Translations under genes and position numbers: made by a program
Assembly (NCBI GenBank): GCA_050258735.1
Contig: JBLMZJ010000056.1
Location: 1 to 32,160, forward strand
Reading direction: 5' to 3'
Length of the DNA: 32,160 bases
Origin: Syntrophomonas_A sp050258735
GTDB taxonomy: Bacteria; Bacillota; Syntrophomonadia; Syntrophomonadales; Syntrophomonadaceae
Shown here: positions 32,048 through 32,160 of the stretch, in pieces
How positions within the stretch are numbered: position 1 is the first letter of the stretch
Layout of the letters: the number at the start of each line of letters is the position of its first letter
Notes under the pieces: generated by a model
What the model was told of the DNA's origin: nothing
Databases searched by the model: none
Seen by the model: only the letters and a program-made list of their open reading frames with translations

Positions 32048-32120
32048 ACCACCCGTCTAACGGGTGGTTTGCTCTGAGGCTATAAGCCTCTGTTACCGGC
32101 CAGCGTCTAAAGACGCTGGC
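32048..32120. repeat. Cluster of three strong hairpins
   Basis: Three perfect inverted repeats occur close together: ACCACCCG/CGGGTGGT (32048-32068), GAGGCT/AGCCTC (32076-32090) and GCCAGCGTC/GACGCTGGC (32099-32120). Two of the loops contain GTCTAA. None has a T-tract. This pattern is known at ends of IS200/IS605-type elements and their associated RNAs, but it could be another palindromic repeat family. Confidence 0.55.
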
Positions 32121-32132
32121 TTTCACATTCGT

Positions 32133-32160
32133 TCAAGCTACTGTGCCTTTGCCACTTTTG
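32133..32160 (-). CDS. Possible C-terminal end of a gene cut by the window edge (TnpB-like?)
   Basis: On the minus strand the last codons could read KSGKGTVA then TGA (32135-32133), directly before the hairpin cluster. A TnpB gene ending just before such hairpins is the normal layout of IS200/IS605 elements, in which the RNA overlaps the 3' end of the gene. Eight codons are too few to identify a protein, so this call rests on context only. Confidence 0.2.

Noticed and set aside
31643..32060. Two overlapping plus-strand frames (31643-31888 and 31809-32060)
   Set aside because: They have no recognisable motifs, no SD, cross the terminator and run into the hairpin cluster. Kept only as part of the gene-free region.
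1..32160. CRISPR arrays, tRNA or rRNA genes, prophage genes
   Set aside because: I saw no regularly spaced repeats, no tRNA cloverleaf and no rRNA or phage-like sequence in either strand.

Overview
The window reads as a chromosomal segment of a motile, anaerobic, Clostridia-type Firmicute. A Syntrophomonas-like member of the Syntrophomonadaceae is my best guess, from gene content and order rather than any database match. Almost every gene lies on the minus strand; the only supported plus-strand gene is at 30976-31557. Descriptions below follow the minus strand, from high to low coordinate.

Late flagellar block (1-12910). Read 5'->3' on the minus strand the order is degS, degU, a small membrane protein, comFC, yvyF-like, flgM, flgN, flgK, flgL, a DUF6470/YviE-like gene, fliW, csrA, fliD and the start of flagellin. 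This is close to the degSU-comF-flgM-to-hag order of Bacillus subtilis, without comFA. FlgM would hold back the flagellar sigma factor. FliW and CsrA form the translational switch for flagellin. The flagellin gene is cut by the window edge, but its control region is complete: a sigma-28 type promoter (324-350) and a leader of about 180 nt with hairpins that place GGA motifs in loops or at the Shine-Dalgarno (SD), as expected for CsrA sites. FlgK, FlgL and FliD are all much longer than usual. FlgK and FlgL share a related inserted domain, and FliD carries an internal duplication.

Cell-surface sugar block (12955-15661). A phosphohexomutase and a UDP-GlcNAc 2-epimerase follow a good sigma-A promoter. 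They fit supply of ManNAc and activated sugars for secondary wall polymer or flagellar glycans.

Surface and unknown-function block (15698-23117). A secreted subtilase with three N-terminal SLH domains, a TetR regulator, a polysaccharide deacetylase with C-terminal SLH repeats but no signal peptide, a PHP phosphoesterase and an ATP-grasp ligase run in one direction. The ATP-grasp/PHP/deacetylase trio looks like one transcription unit behind an extended -10 promoter and has no function I can name.

Efflux and envelope block (23151-30847). An RND pump and its lipoprotein adaptor are translationally coupled behind a consensus promoter, with a near-perfect 24-bp TetR-type palindrome just downstream. 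An S41 processing protease follows, then a TolC-like coiled-coil protein whose promoter contains a degenerate copy of the same operator. This suggests that all three parts of a tripartite pump share one regulator.

Right edge (30976-32160). A copper-amine-oxidase-N-domain surface protein is followed by about 600 bp without a convincing gene. That stretch holds a rho-independent terminator, a 13-nt direct repeat and three strong hairpins, possibly the end of an IS200/IS605-type element.
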